From: Candidatus Limosilactobacillus faecipullorum
GTDB lineage: Bacteria > Bacillota > Bacilli > Lactobacillales > Lactobacillaceae
DNA length: 43,086 nucleotides
Direction of reading: 5' to 3'
Assembly: GCA_019118465.1 (NCBI GenBank)
Contig: DWYX01000015.1
Coordinates: 1-43,086, forward strand
Below the pieces are notes generated by a model, which saw only the letters and a list, made by a program, of their open reading frames with translations, searched no databases and was not told the DNA's origin. Numbering within the stretch: position 1 is the stretch's first letter; each line of letters starts with the position of its first letter. The position numbers were made by a program, and so were the translations under genes. This document shows positions 15,901 through 24,075 of this stretch, piece after piece.

Positions 15901-16688
15901 ATTTTAAACGAATTCAGTTAATTTTCATTGTGGCCTTCGTTATTTTGGATCTTTCTTTATTGATTTCTTATCTATGGGGAGTTCAATTTATTGCAACTGG
16001 GAGTAACCAAGATAAGCAAACAGCCATTATAAAGGAAATGCATGGTAACCAGATTAGTTTGCCGCCCCTTAGTAATCAGCAACAAAGTGGCTATTATATG
16101 CAAGTTAAAGTTGACCACAACTTACTAACGGCGAGTCAGGGCCTTAAGGGAGGAGCGGTCCGGGATACTAATGATTTAGTGACGATGACTTATGACCAAC
16201 CCATTAAGATTGGCCGAAAGGCTTTAAAACCGGCTCAAATTGCACCATATCTAACCCGGAAAAAACTACTTCTATTTGGAAATCACTATTTATACCAACC
16301 GGAATTATCGACCAAGCGGATGGTTGTTTACACCCAAACCATTCAAGGGCGACCAGTTTTAAATGGGGCGGGTGAATTACGGATCCATCTAAACCATTCG
16401 GGGGAGGTTACCGGGTATACTCAAGGACATCTGATCAAGGCGAAGGTATTACGCTCTCGACAATCAACGTTTAGTCAAGAAGCCACGGTAATTTGGCTTT
16501 ATAAAAATAACCTTATTCCGGACAATACCCGGATTAAGTGGGTAAAGCTTGGTTATACCCGCTTGGCTAGTCAAAGGGATCAAGATGTATACGTTCCGTC
16601 CTGGGTAGCCGAACTGAAAAATGAAAGTACCGGAACGAAGCGTTTAGTAAAAGTGAATGCTTTTCGACAAGCAGTAGTCAAGGAATAG
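15897..16688 (+). CDS. walI: WalRK regulatory protein WalI (YycI)
   Basis: This 263-aa protein has one N-terminal membrane helix (about 6-26, IQLIFIVAFVILDLSLLISY) and an extracytoplasmic YycI domain with the fold shared with YycH. It acts together with WalH on the WalK kinase at the membrane. It begins 4 nt before the walH stop, with GGAGG (15885-15889) as ribosome-binding site. walJ follows after 12 nt. Confidence 0.92.
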   Translation: MNFKRIQLIFIVAFVILDLSLLISYLWGVQFIATGSNQDKQTAIIKEMHGNQISLPPLSNQQQSGYYMQVKVDHNLLTASQGLKGGAVRDTNDLVTMTYDQPIKIGRKALKPAQIAPYLTRKKLLLFGNHYLYQPELSTKRMVVYTQTIQGRPVLNGAGELRIHLNHSGEVTGYTQGHLIKAKVLRSRQSTFSQEATVIWLYKNNLIPDNTRIKWVKLGYTRLASQRDQDVYVPSWVAELKNESTGTKRLVKVNAFRQAVVKE

Positions 16689-16700
16689 AAAGGAAGCACA

Positions 16701-17516
16701 ATGGTGACAGCGGAAAGCGATCAATTGCGGTACAGCATTTTGGCAAGTGGTAGTCGGGGAAATTCAACTTATATTGAGACGCCCGCTCACCGAATTTTGA
16801 TTGATGCCGGATTAAGTGGGAAACAACTTGAACTACGGATGGCCAAAATTAACCGGAGCCTCAAAGACATCGAAGCAATTTTTGTGACCCACGAACATAG
16901 TGACCATATTAGCGGTGTAGGAGTACTAGCTCGGCGCTATGGAATGGCTGTCTACGCTAACCAAGGAACCTGGGCAGCAATGCAAAATAAGATTGGGGAA
17001 ATTGACCCGGCCCAAAAACACCTCTTAGAACCGGGAAAGGTTAAGGATTTTGGGGACCTCCAAGTTGAAAGCTTTGCGGTTTCCCATGATGCGGCGGAAC
17101 CCCAATTCTACCAACTCCACCATGATAACCAGGCCTTTTGCATTTTGACTGATACCGGTTATGTTTCTGACCGAGTCGCTGGCGTAATTAAAAATGCGGA
17201 TGGTTATGTAATGGAATGTAACCATGACCCTGAAATGCTGCTTGCTGGACAACGCTACTCTTGGCCACTCAAGCAACGGATTTTAGGAACGGAAGGCCAT
17301 CTCTCAAATGAAGATGGAGCGAATGCTTTAATGAGTGTAATTGGTAACCGGACGAAGACGGTTTACCTTGGTCACCGGAGTCATGAAAACAACACAAAAT
17401 CATTAGCTCATTTGACGGTGGCGTCAATCCTAACGGCCCAAGACTTCGGGGTGGATCATGACTTCGCTCTTAAAGATACGGAACAAGATGAAGCCACTCC
17501 TCTCTTAAGCCTTTAA
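16701..17516 (+). CDS. walJ: Metallo-beta-lactamase-fold hydrolase WalJ (YycJ)
   Basis: This 271-aa cytoplasmic protein has the MBL signature THEHSDHISG (about 60-69), preceded by ILIDAGLSG and followed by metal-binding His in SHDA and Asp in ILTDTGYV. YycJ/WalJ proteins are linked to coordination of cell division and DNA repair and are probably nucleases. In the family they commonly end the wal operon just before htrA, as here. The start ATG has GAAAGGAAG upstream. Confidence 0.93.
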   Translation: MVTAESDQLRYSILASGSRGNSTYIETPAHRILIDAGLSGKQLELRMAKINRSLKDIEAIFVTHEHSDHISGVGVLARRYGMAVYANQGTWAAMQNKIGEIDPAQKHLLEPGKVKDFGDLQVESFAVSHDAAEPQFYQLHHDNQAFCILTDTGYVSDRVAGVIKNADGYVMECNHDPEMLLAGQRYSWPLKQRILGTEGHLSNEDGANALMSVIGNRTKTVYLGHRSHENNTKSLAHLTVASILTAQDFGVDHDFALKDTEQDEATPLLSL

Positions 17517-17589
17517 TAAGATTTTCTCCATTGTAATCATCAGCTTAATAAAGTTGTAAAATAGGAAAAAAGCGAGGAGGAAATTACAG

Positions 17590-18777
17590 TTGAAATTCGA
17601 TAAGTTTTGGCTAAAGATTGCTGGAGTTGGTTTGGCAGCTGGTTTAATCGGAGGTGGTGTTTCTCTTGGAGTTGCCCATACTTGGGAAAATTGGCAAACA
17701 AGTTTAAACACCAAGGTTCCCAGCGGTTCCAATAAGAGTGGGGGAGCCACTTTAAAAAAGAATGCAGCTACGGCAAGTACACAAACAACGCAAGCTTATG
17801 CTAAAGTTCAAAACGCAGTGGTTTCTATCATTACCTACGAATCAACGAACAACAGTAATTCTTTTGACCTCTTTAACCAGGGTAGTCAATCAACCACTAC
17901 CAATAGTCTTACTAAGGCGAGTGAAGGTTCTGGGGTAATCTACAAAAAGAGTGGGAACGTTTCCTATGTTGTGACTAATAACCATGTTGTCTCTGGTGCT
18001 AAGAAGATTAAGGTCTTGTTGAGTAACGGTAAGACAGTTGATGCTGACTTAGTTGGGAAGGACGCAACGACTGATTTAGCCGTCTTAAAGATTAACGCTG
18101 CTAATGTTTCAACGGTAGCTAGTTTTGGCGATTCAAGCCAAGTTAAGGCCGGGCAAGATGTTTTAGCGGTTGGGTCACCGATGGGAACCAAGTACGCTAA
18201 TTCCGTTACGAAAGGGATTATCTCAGCCCCAAAGCGAACGGTTAAGGCCTCTAGTGATGCGGTCGCAACAACCGTTATCCAAACTGATGCGGCTATTAAT
18301 TCGGGGAACTCTGGTGGACCTTTAGTTAATATGGCAGGGCAAGTCATTGGGATTAACTCAATGAAACTTTCGTCGGATGGCTCCGGAACGAGTGTTGAAG
18401 GGATTGGTTTCTCGATTCCAAGTAATGAAGTCGTAAACGTGATTAATCAGTTAGTTAAGAATGGTAAAATCTCGCGGCCATCGTTAGGAATTAGCGCAGT
18501 TAGTTTAAGTCGAGTCGAACCAAGTCAATTACAGTCAGTGTTAAAGCTACCAACCAGTATTACCAAGGGTGTGGTAGTGATGAAAACTGAAAGTGACGGG
18601 TTAGCCGCCAAAGCAGGCTTAAAACAATACGATGTCATTACGGCAATTAACGGCCAAAAAGTAAATAACATTGGTGAATTAAAAACCCAACTATATAAAT
18701 TAAAGAGTGGGGACTCCCTTAAGATTGCTTATTATCGGAATGGCCAACTAAAGACAGTGACGACAAAAGTTGAATAA
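17590..18777 (+). CDS. htrA: HtrA-like surface serine protease
   Basis: This 395-aa protein has a membrane anchor (about 8-30), a Ser/Thr-rich spacer, a trypsin-like protease domain and one C-terminal PDZ domain (about 300-390). The catalytic triad is visible: His in NNHVVSG (about 136), Asp in TTDLAVLKI (about 166) and Ser in GNSGGPL (about 240). It degrades misfolded exported proteins. The start is a TTG (17590), 8 nt after GAGGAGG (17574-17580); there is no better ATG. It follows walJ with its own short leader and ends at a strong terminator. Confidence 0.95.
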   Translation: MKFDKFWLKIAGVGLAAGLIGGGVSLGVAHTWENWQTSLNTKVPSGSNKSGGATLKKNAATASTQTTQAYAKVQNAVVSIITYESTNNSNSFDLFNQGSQSTTTNSLTKASEGSGVIYKKSGNVSYVVTNNHVVSGAKKIKVLLSNGKTVDADLVGKDATTDLAVLKINAANVSTVASFGDSSQVKAGQDVLAVGSPMGTKYANSVTKGIISAPKRTVKASSDAVATTVIQTDAAINSGNSGGPLVNMAGQVIGINSMKLSSDGSGTSVEGIGFSIPSNEVVNVINQLVKNGKISRPSLGISAVSLSRVEPSQLQSVLKLPTSITKGVVVMKTESDGLAAKAGLKQYDVITAINGQKVNNIGELKTQLYKLKSGDSLKIAYYRNGQLKTVTTKVE

Positions 18778-18788
18778 AGTGAACATAT

Positions 18789-18828
18789 TACGCATGGAAA
18801 CGAATTGAAGCGATCTTCCATGCGTTTT
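18789..18828 (+). terminator. Terminator after htrA
   Basis: ACGCATGGAA pairs with TTCCATGCGT across a 16-nt loop, followed by TTTTTT. Confidence 0.9.
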
Positions 18829-18863
18829 TTGATTTTGCAGATCAAAGATGGTATTTTTGTGAA

Positions 18864-19153
18864 TGTGGAAAAATTATCCCCAGACTTATCCACAAGCTAA
18901 AAAAGCTGAGAATTCAATGAAATGCTTGTGTAAAAAGTTATCCACAGGGCTGTGGAGGGGTTGTTGAAAAGTGGAAATTAAATTATCAAATTACACTAAA
19001 ACGTTGATGTAAACTGTTTTACAATCAAAATAACCGAACGATTGTTGGTGTGGATAACTGTGGATAAGTCGGAAGTGGATTCACAAACTTAAATTGAAAA
19101 ATCATCGTTATGAAGGAGTTTTCCCACTAAAGTTGTGGAAAAACTGTGGATAA
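18864..19153. other. DnaA-box cluster between htrA and rlmH
   Basis: Five perfect TTATCCACA boxes occur in 268 bp: plus strand at 18886-18894 and 18938-18946; minus strand at 19049-19057, 19059-19067 and 19145-19153. TTTTCCACA-type boxes lie at 18864-18872 and 19134-19142 (both minus), and a TTATCCCCA lies at 18874-18882. The surrounding sequence is A/T-rich. Such density is typical of oriC or of DnaA-titrating and control clusters. dnaA/dnaN are not in the window, so this is more likely an accessory DnaA-binding cluster, which may also control rlmH (its ATG is 20 nt beyond the last box). Confidence 0.85.
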
Positions 19154-19174
19154 CCTGTTGAAAAGGAGAAAGTT

Positions 19175-19654
19175 ATGAACATTAAGATTATTGGTGTGGG
19201 GAAAATTAAAGAAAAATTCTATCGGGCTGCAATTGCAGAATACGGAAAACGCCTCTCGCGTTACTGCAAATTTGAAGTTGTCGAAGTACCGGATGAAAAG
19301 GCGCCCGAAAACTTAAGTGAGGCCCAAATGGCGGAAGTAATGGCAAAAGAAGGGGAACGGATCCTCGCTAAGATTAAGGACCGGGAATATGTCTATGCCT
19401 TAGCGATCAAGGGGAAGGAACGGACCTCAGAGGATTTTGCGGCTGAAATTGATAAACTAGCAACTTACGGAAAAAGTGACATTACTTTTGTGATTGGCGG
19501 TTCGCTTGGCCTAACTCCAGCAGTTTTAAAGCGGGCGGATCAACAAATCTCTTTTGGCCGTTTTACCTTACCCCACCAACTGATGCGGGTGGTTTTGAGT
19601 GAACAGGTTTATCGGGCCTTTACGATTATTAATGGGTTGCCATACCACAAATGA
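19175..19654 (+). CDS. rlmH: 23S rRNA pseudouridine-1915 N3-methyltransferase
   Basis: This 159-aa SPOUT-family enzyme (also called OrfX/YbeA) methylates pseudouridine 1915 in helix 69 of 23S rRNA, using S-adenosylmethionine. Its trefoil-knot motifs are FVIGGSLGL (about 109-117) and the C-terminal [20 protein letters not shown] and [14 protein letters not shown]. Length is normal. A clear AAAGGAG precedes the ATG. The 3' end is intact; no cassette insertion is seen there. Confidence 0.96.
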   Translation: MNIKIIGVGKIKEKFYRAAIAEYGKRLSRYCKFEVVEVPDEKAPENLSEAQMAEVMAKEGERILAKIKDREYVYALAIKGKERTSEDFAAEIDKLATYGKSDITFVIGGSLGLTPAVLKRADQQISFGRFTLPHQLMRVVLSEQVYRAFTIINGLPYHK

Positions 19655-19771
19655 GATAAGCAACAGATTGCTTTGAGTAAGCTAGTACTCAACACTAAAG
19701 CTAAAATAGTTTAAGATAACAAATTATTAACTAATTGATGATCTAATAGGATAAAACTAATAAAAGTCCCT

Positions 19772-19819
19772 TGAAATTTCGTGAAGAATATCACAGAATA
19801 AAATGTGTAAGCGATTGCA
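19772..19819 (+). promoter_or_regulatory. Promoter and cre site of the iron alcohol dehydrogenase
   Basis: TTGAAA near 19772 with an A/T-rich -10 region (AGAATA/TAAAAT, 19795-19804) is followed by TGTAAGCGATTGCA (19806-19819), 13 of 14 to the CcpA cre consensus. The position just downstream of the promoter fits catabolite repression. The promoter call itself is weak; the cre match is good. Confidence 0.6.
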
Positions 19820-19842
19820 ATCGAAAGTTTGGAGGATTAAAA

Positions 19843-21015
19843 ATGGATCGTCAATTTGATTTCTTAATGCCAAGTGTTAACTTCTTTGGTCCTGGGGTGA
19901 TTGCCAAGATCGGTGACCGGGCAAAGATGCTCAACATGAAGAAGGTTTTAGTGGTAACTGAAAAGGGCTTGCGGAAGATTCCAAATGGCCCAGTTGAACA
20001 AACTTTAAATTCTCTTGAAAAAGCGGGCGTTGATTATACGGTCTTTGATGGAGTCGAACCTAACCCAAAGATCCGGAATATCAAGGCTGGGAAGAAGCAA
20101 TACTTAGATGAAAACTGTGATTCCATTATTACGGTTGGTGGGGGTTCCTCACACGACTGTGGGAAGGGAATTGGAATTATCCTAACCAATGGTGATGACA
20201 TTACTAAGTTAGCCGGGATTGAAACCCTTGAAAAGCCATTGCCACCCTTGATGGCGGTTAACACGACGGCCGGGACGGGTTCTGAATTGACCCGGCATGC
20301 CGTAATTAGTAACGAAGAAACCCACTTGAAGTTCGTCGTGGTTTCTTGGCGAAACATTCCATTGGTATCCTTTAACGACCCAATGCTGATGCTGGGAATT
20401 CCACAATCCATTACGGCAGCAACTGGGATGGATGCCTTTGTTCAAGCAATCGAGCCATACGTTTCTGTTGACCACAACCCAATTACGGACAGTCAATGTA
20501 AGGAAGCCATTCAATTAATCCAAGACGCTTTACCAAAGGCGGTTGCTAACGGTCAAAACGTTGAAGCCCGGACGAAGATGGTAGAAGCTGAAATGCTTGC
20601 CGGGATGGCCTTCAACAATGCCAACTTAGGTTATGTTCATGCCATGGCTCACCAATTGGGTGGTCAATACGATGCTCCCCACGGTGTTTGCTGTGCATTA
20701 CTGTTGACGACGGTCGAAGAATACAACATGATCGCTTGCCCAGACCGGTTTGCGGAATTAGCTGAGATTATGGGCTACGATACGACCGGCATGACTACAT
20801 TCGAAGCCGCTCACAAGGCGATTGAAGGCATGCGGGAAATGTGCAAGGCCGTTGGAATTCCAGCTTCCATCAAGGAAATTGGAGCTAAGCCAGAAGACTT
20901 TGAACTAATGGCTGAAAATGCTTTGAAGGACGGCAACGCCTTCTCTAACCCACGGAAGGGAACGAAGGAAGAAGTTATCGCCCTTTACCAAAAAGCTTAC
21001 GACGGGATTTACTAA
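19843..21015 (+). CDS. Iron-containing alcohol dehydrogenase (1,3-propanediol dehydrogenase type)
   Basis: This is a 390-aa group III alcohol dehydrogenase. The cofactor-binding GGGSSHDCGKG lies near residue 97-107, the TTAGTGSELTRHAVI motif near 140-155, and metal ligands in GMDAFVQAIEPYVS (Asp, about 196) and GYVHAMAHQLGGQYDAPHG (three His, about 264-281). It resembles 1,3-propanediol/ethanol dehydrogenases that reoxidise NADH in heterofermentative lactobacilli, for example when glycerol-derived 3-hydroxypropionaldehyde is the acceptor. The ATG at 19843 has GGAGG 8 nt upstream; a longer frame to 19771 would run through the cre site. It is a single-gene transcription unit ended by a long hairpin. 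Confidence 0.92.
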   Translation: MDRQFDFLMPSVNFFGPGVIAKIGDRAKMLNMKKVLVVTEKGLRKIPNGPVEQTLNSLEKAGVDYTVFDGVEPNPKIRNIKAGKKQYLDENCDSIITVGGGSSHDCGKGIGIILTNGDDITKLAGIETLEKPLPPLMAVNTTAGTGSELTRHAVISNEETHLKFVVVSWRNIPLVSFNDPMLMLGIPQSITAATGMDAFVQAIEPYVSVDHNPITDSQCKEAIQLIQDALPKAVANGQNVEARTKMVEAEMLAGMAFNNANLGYVHAMAHQLGGQYDAPHGVCCALLLTTVEEYNMIACPDRFAELAEIMGYDTTGMTTFEAAHKAIEGMREMCKAVGIPASIKEIGAKPEDFELMAENALKDGNAFSNPRKGTKEEVIALYQKAYDGIY

Positions 21016-21035
21016 AAAATTAAGTTGCCCACAGC

Positions 21036-21082
21036 GAAAACAGACCAAGTTAACCAATGGAGGTTAGCTTGGTCCGTTTTCA
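21036..21082 (+). terminator. Long terminator hairpin after the iron alcohol dehydrogenase
   Basis: GAAAACAGACCAAGTTAACC (21036-21055) pairs with GGTTAGCTTGGTCCGTTTTC (21062-21081) with one mismatch and one wobble. The A and T runs on both sides of the stem suit bidirectional termination. Confidence 0.85.
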
Positions 21083-21099
21083 GTTCCATATAATTATTA

Positions 21100-21289
21100 T
21101 CAATGAAGTGAAAATTGCCAAAGTAGCAAATTCTGAATGGTGATACCATCTTGTTGGATTGTTTCAGCGGGATCATTTTTAGTAATGATCGTGAGGGCCT
21201 TAGTTTGATCAAATTACCAATTTCTCGTTCTTTAGCATTGCCTTGGATTGTTCAAGCATCATTAAGCTCGTTGAGATTTCAGAATTCAT
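21100..21289 (-). pseudogene. Broken small gene downstream of ldhD
   Basis: On the minus strand an ATG (21287-21289) with AAAGGAG upstream starts MNSEISTSLMMLEQSKAM. The frame then runs into a stop. A frame-shifted continuation (AKEREIGNLI, then FDQTKALTIITKNDPAET, ending LLLWQFSLH at a TGA, 21100-21102) reads like the rest of a protein. At least one and probably two small indels separate the pieces. The intact product would be about 60-65 aa. I do not recognise it. It lies between the ldhD 3' region and the alcohol dehydrogenase terminator. Confidence 0.5.
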
Positions 21290-21330
21290 CAAGATACTCC
21301 TTTTGTATATAAGACCGAATCAACCTATTT

Positions 21331-21378
21331 CGCACCTCCGAATATTACACAGAAACGACGGTCGAGGCAGTAGGCCTT
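21331..21378 (-). repeat. Truncated copy of the 3'-UTR element downstream of ldhD
   Basis: On the minus strand, 27 nt past the ldhD stop, the sequence AAGGCC..TCGACC..CGTTTCTGTGTAATATTCGGAGG..CG matches the core of the elements at 26553-26735 and 39523-39694. The upstream helices and the terminal GAAAC-loop hairpin are missing, so this is a partial copy. Confidence 0.6.
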
Positions 21379-21404
21379 GCCCGCCCTCCTTTGACTAGTT
21401 TAAG

Positions 21405-22394
21405 CTACTTAATTTCATTCTTCGCTGGTTGACCATTTAAGATTGCCATCACGTCATCTAAGGCAATGTCGACCATATTTTGGACGGCAATGTTGGTAAA
21501 GAAGGCGATATGAGGGGTTAAAATCACGTTTGGTAAATCAACGAGTTCCTTAATTTGTGGGGCGTCCTTAAGTTGATCAGCTCGGTGATCTTGAGCAAAG
21601 ACAGGAGCTTCACCTTCAACGGTATCCAGGGCGGCTACGGCAATTTCACCGCTCTTTAGGGCAGCAATTAAATCAGTAGTGTTAACCACTGGGCCCCGGC
21701 TAGCGTTAACTAAACCAGCGGTTGGTTGCATTAAGGCGAAGTCTTGCTTAGTCAATAAACCTTCGGAAGTTGGATTTAAGTCAACATGAAGGGATACAAC
21801 ATCAGCTCGCTTTAAGAGGTCTTCTTTAGTGGTGTATTCAACGATATCTTTTAAGTCTTCTCGCGGTTTAATATCGTAACCTAGCACTGTGGCATTTAAG
21901 GCGTGAAGGAGCTTGGCCAGCGTGCCCCCAATCCGGCCGACCCCAATAATCCCAATTGTGGCGGAGTGGATTTCCTTTGCCTGTAAGCCACCCCAACGGA
22001 AATCGGCTTTGGCAACTCGGTGGTCAACAACCAGGGTGTGCCGAAGGAGCCGGAAGATTTGCATTAAGGCGAATTCAGCAACACTCCGTGGGGAGTAAGC
22101 TGGCACGTTCGTAACTACGAGACCGTTCTGGTGAGCTAATTCAAGATTAATGGTATCGTAACCCGCTGTTCGGGTAGTGAGTTGTTTAATCCCATGTGCC
22201 TTTAAGACGGGGTAAACATTATCAGTAACCTTTCCCCGTTGTTGGATTACGACTCCATCGACGCCATCAAGTCGATCGAGAGCATCTTGAATTAACTTCG
22301 GTGAAGTTACAATTTCAATTTGGTGTTTGCTAGCGTAAGCCTTAATCGCAGCTTCTTCGTCATCCCGGACACTGGTCATTAAAATTTTCGTCAT
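21405..22394 (-). CDS. D-2-hydroxyacid dehydrogenase
   Basis: This is a 329-aa NAD-dependent enzyme of the D-lactate/D-hydroxyisocaproate dehydrogenase family. The Rossmann motif GVGRIGGTLAKLL lies near residue 152. The catalytic residues are Arg in NASRGPVVN (about 233), Glu in EGEAP (about 262) and His in LTPHIAFFT (about 294). It reduces 2-keto acids to D-2-hydroxy acids. It is cotranscribed with the aminotransferase 10 nt upstream. The pair would convert an amino acid to its keto acid and then to a D-hydroxy acid (for example phenyllactate or hydroxyisocaproate), regenerating NAD+. Classical D-lactate dehydrogenase is the alternative call. Confidence 0.9.
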   Translation of the reverse strand: MTKILMTSVRDDEEAAIKAYASKHQIEIVTSPKLIQDALDRLDGVDGVVIQQRGKVTDNVYPVLKAHGIKQLTTRTAGYDTINLELAHQNGLVVTNVPAYSPRSVAEFALMQIFRLLRHTLVVDHRVAKADFRWGGLQAKEIHSATIGIIGVGRIGGTLAKLLHALNATVLGYDIKPREDLKDIVEYTTKEDLLKRADVVSLHVDLNPTSEGLLTKQDFALMQPTAGLVNASRGPVVNTTDLIAALKSGEIAVAALDTVEGEAPVFAQDHRADQLKDAPQIKELVDLPNVILTPHIAFFTNIAVQNMVDIALDDVMAILNGQPAKNEIK

Positions 22395-22404
22395 TATTTA
22401 CCTC

Positions 22405-23586
22405 CTAGTGATTTAAGAAGTTAGCAATTCGTTGAACTGCTAATTGTAAGTTTTCCATACTCGTTGCGTAAGAAAGCCGGAGGTAACCTTCACCACCGGC
22501 CCCGAAGAAACTCCCGGGGATCGTAGCAACTTGTCCTTCCTTTGCTAAACGGGTTGCGAAGTTAACATCGTCCGTTCCTTGACTAACCGGGAGCTTAACA
22601 AAGAGGTAGAAGGCTCCGGTTGGGGTAGCAACCGTGAAGCCTAACCTCATTAATTCACTGACCAGGTAATCGCGCCGTTCTTGGTAAGCGGCCTTCATTT
22701 CAAGGGTTGCTTGCCGGCCAGCTTCACTGCCAAAGATCGGCACGGCAGCTGCCATTGCGGGGTCAGATGGGGAAGTAATCATAATTGAATGGGCAACCCC
22801 AATCCGTTGCATTAAGCCGGCTGGTCCAGCGATGAAGCCAATCCGGTAACCGGTCATTGCGCCGGCCTTGGAAGCCCCGTTTAAAATTACGGTTTGGCCA
22901 GGTAAGAACTTAGCGATTGAAACGTGGTGGCCAGTGTAGACTAATTCAGAGTAAATTTCATCGGAAATTACAACCAGGTTAGTTTGGACTAAAACGTCTG
23001 CCAAAGCCTTTAATTCATCACTAGAGTAGGTAACTCCAGTTGGGTTTGATGGGTAGTTTAAGACGATTGCCTTAGCGGCTGGGTGAGCGTTAATGGCGGC
23101 CTTTAATTGGTCCGGGGAAAGGACAAAGCCAGGTGCACTAGTTGGCACCGTAATGGCTTTGCCCCCAAGCATTTCAACCATCGTTGCGTAAAGTGGGAAG
23201 GTTGGCGTTGGAATTAAAACTTCATCGCCGGGATTGATTAAGGTGAATAAGGAAGCAAAGATAGCTTCGGTTGCTCCAATTGTAACAGCAATTTCAGTTT
23301 CTGGGTCGTAGGTTAAGTCATAACGGTCGACCATGAAATGACTAATCGCTTGTCGGAGGGCAACCGAACCGGCTCCGGGAGCGTAGTGAGAGTCATTATT
23401 GTTAATGGCATCGATCGCTGCTTGCTTAGCAACATTAGGAACGTTAAAGTCGGGTTCCCCAACCGTTAATTTAACGATATCGGGAACTGAACTAATTTCT
23501 TTATCAAAGACCAAGATATTAGCTGGTTTAACTTTGGCAAGATTCGTATTTATGTTAGCAGTTAAATTAGGTTTCATTTCTGGCAT
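22405..23586 (-). CDS. PLP-dependent class I aminotransferase
   Basis: This is a 393-aa fold-type I aminotransferase (PatA/AraT-like). It has NYPSNPTG near residue 175, VISDEIYSELVY near 205, and the PLP lysine in LNGASKAGAMTGYRIGF (about 240). Such enzymes in lactobacilli act on aromatic or aspartate-family amino acids or on N-acetyl-diaminopimelate. The coupling to a D-hydroxyacid dehydrogenase favours amino-acid catabolism. Start ATG has GGAGG 8 nt upstream. It is preceded by a roughly 300-nt leader with an attenuator-like terminator. Confidence 0.9.
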   Translation of the reverse strand: MPEMKPNLTANINTNLAKVKPANILVFDKEISSVPDIVKLTVGEPDFNVPNVAKQAAIDAINNNDSHYAPGAGSVALRQAISHFMVDRYDLTYDPETEIAVTIGATEAIFASLFTLINPGDEVLIPTPTFPLYATMVEMLGGKAITVPTSAPGFVLSPDQLKAAINAHPAAKAIVLNYPSNPTGVTYSSDELKALADVLVQTNLVVISDEIYSELVYTGHHVSIAKFLPGQTVILNGASKAGAMTGYRIGFIAGPAGLMQRIGVAHSIMITSPSDPAMAAAVPIFGSEAGRQATLEMKAAYQERRDYLVSELMRLGFTVATPTGAFYLFVKLPVSQGTDDVNFATRLAKEGQVATIPGSFFGAGGEGYLRLSYATSMENLQLAVQRIANFLNH

Positions 23587-23678
23587 TATAAGTTCCTCCT
23601 TGAATCGAAAACGGGTTCGTTAAGCATATTATTTAGCAATTAACCAAGAAATAAAAGTAATGACCCTTTTGGCAAAGA

Positions 23679-23933
23679 AAAAATCCCGGATTACTTTCGT
23701 AAATCCGGGATTTTTTCTTAGGTTGAAATTAGCCATTTCGGTAAGGCTTCCCGGAAAATTTTCTTTATCCTAGAAGCCATTGCAAAAGTGCCACCGGTTT
23801 CTAGGGCTTCGTAAAGCTAAACCAGTAGGCATAAAAAGCGCGATTGATTTTTAAAGAACATTGAGAAATCATTTTGCAGCACCTCATGCTAATTAATTGT
23901 TAATAATTCTAATCTTATTTTAAGAAAAGTCAA
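23679..23933 (-). promoter_or_regulatory. Promoter and attenuator-like leader of the aminotransferase operon
   Basis: On the minus strand TTGACT (23928-23933), 16 nt and TAGAAT (23906-23911) start a leader of about 300 nt. It ends in a strong terminator (AATCCCGGATT and AATCCGGGATT, 23682-23712) 90 nt before the gene. An upstream TCCGGGA (23750-23756) is identical to part of the terminator 3' arm and could pair with the 5' arm instead, forming an antiterminator. A further segment can pair in two exclusive ways: CCTAGAA with TTCTAGG, or GAAGCC with GGCTTC (23769-23810). This is the layout of a riboswitch or T-box leader, but I cannot match it to a known class. Confidence 0.6.
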
Positions 23934-23989
23934 GATAGAACTCTAAAATCCGATTAATAAGGTTTGCTGGATCGTTAATTTTTCAATTT

Positions 23990-24006
23990 GGTCAAAAAAA
24001 GTCAAA
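23990..24006 (+). promoter_or_regulatory. CtsR operator
   Basis: GGTCAAAAAAAGTCAAA matches the CtsR heptad tandem repeat consensus RGTCAAANANRGTCAAA at every position. It lies directly upstream of the promoter of the small HTH gene and clpL, which places both under heat-shock control by CtsR. Confidence 0.9.
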
Positions 24007-24022
24007 AAATAGTAGTTCACGC

Positions 24023-24050
24023 TTGTGTTATACCACAAAAGTGTTATACT
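24023..24050 (+). promoter_or_regulatory. Promoter of the HTH-clpL operon, with a tandem repeat
   Basis: TTGTGT (24023-24028), 16 nt and TATACT (24045-24050) form a plausible promoter. GTGTTATAC occurs twice with a 16-nt period (24025-24033 and 24041-24049). The repeat could be a second operator, for instance for the small HTH protein encoded next. Confidence 0.5.
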
Positions 24051-24075
24051 AAGAATCGTAAAGGAAGTGAGCGAG

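Noticed and set aside
18864..19153. Calling the DnaA-box cluster the chromosomal origin
   Set aside because: dnaA, dnaN and rpmH are not next to it, and no clear unwinding element can be confirmed by eye. oriC in lactobacilli normally flanks dnaA.
19630..19670. rlmH 3' end as an attachment site carrying a cassette, as in staphylococci
   Set aside because: rlmH is intact and no recombinase genes, inverted repeats or foreign block follow it.
23679..23933. Assigning the aminotransferase leader to the lysine riboswitch or T-box class
   Set aside because: Only short pieces match (GAGGTGC; GGTGGCAC). The lysine-riboswitch core and the full T-box AGGGTGGNACCGCG are absent, so the leader is left unnamed.
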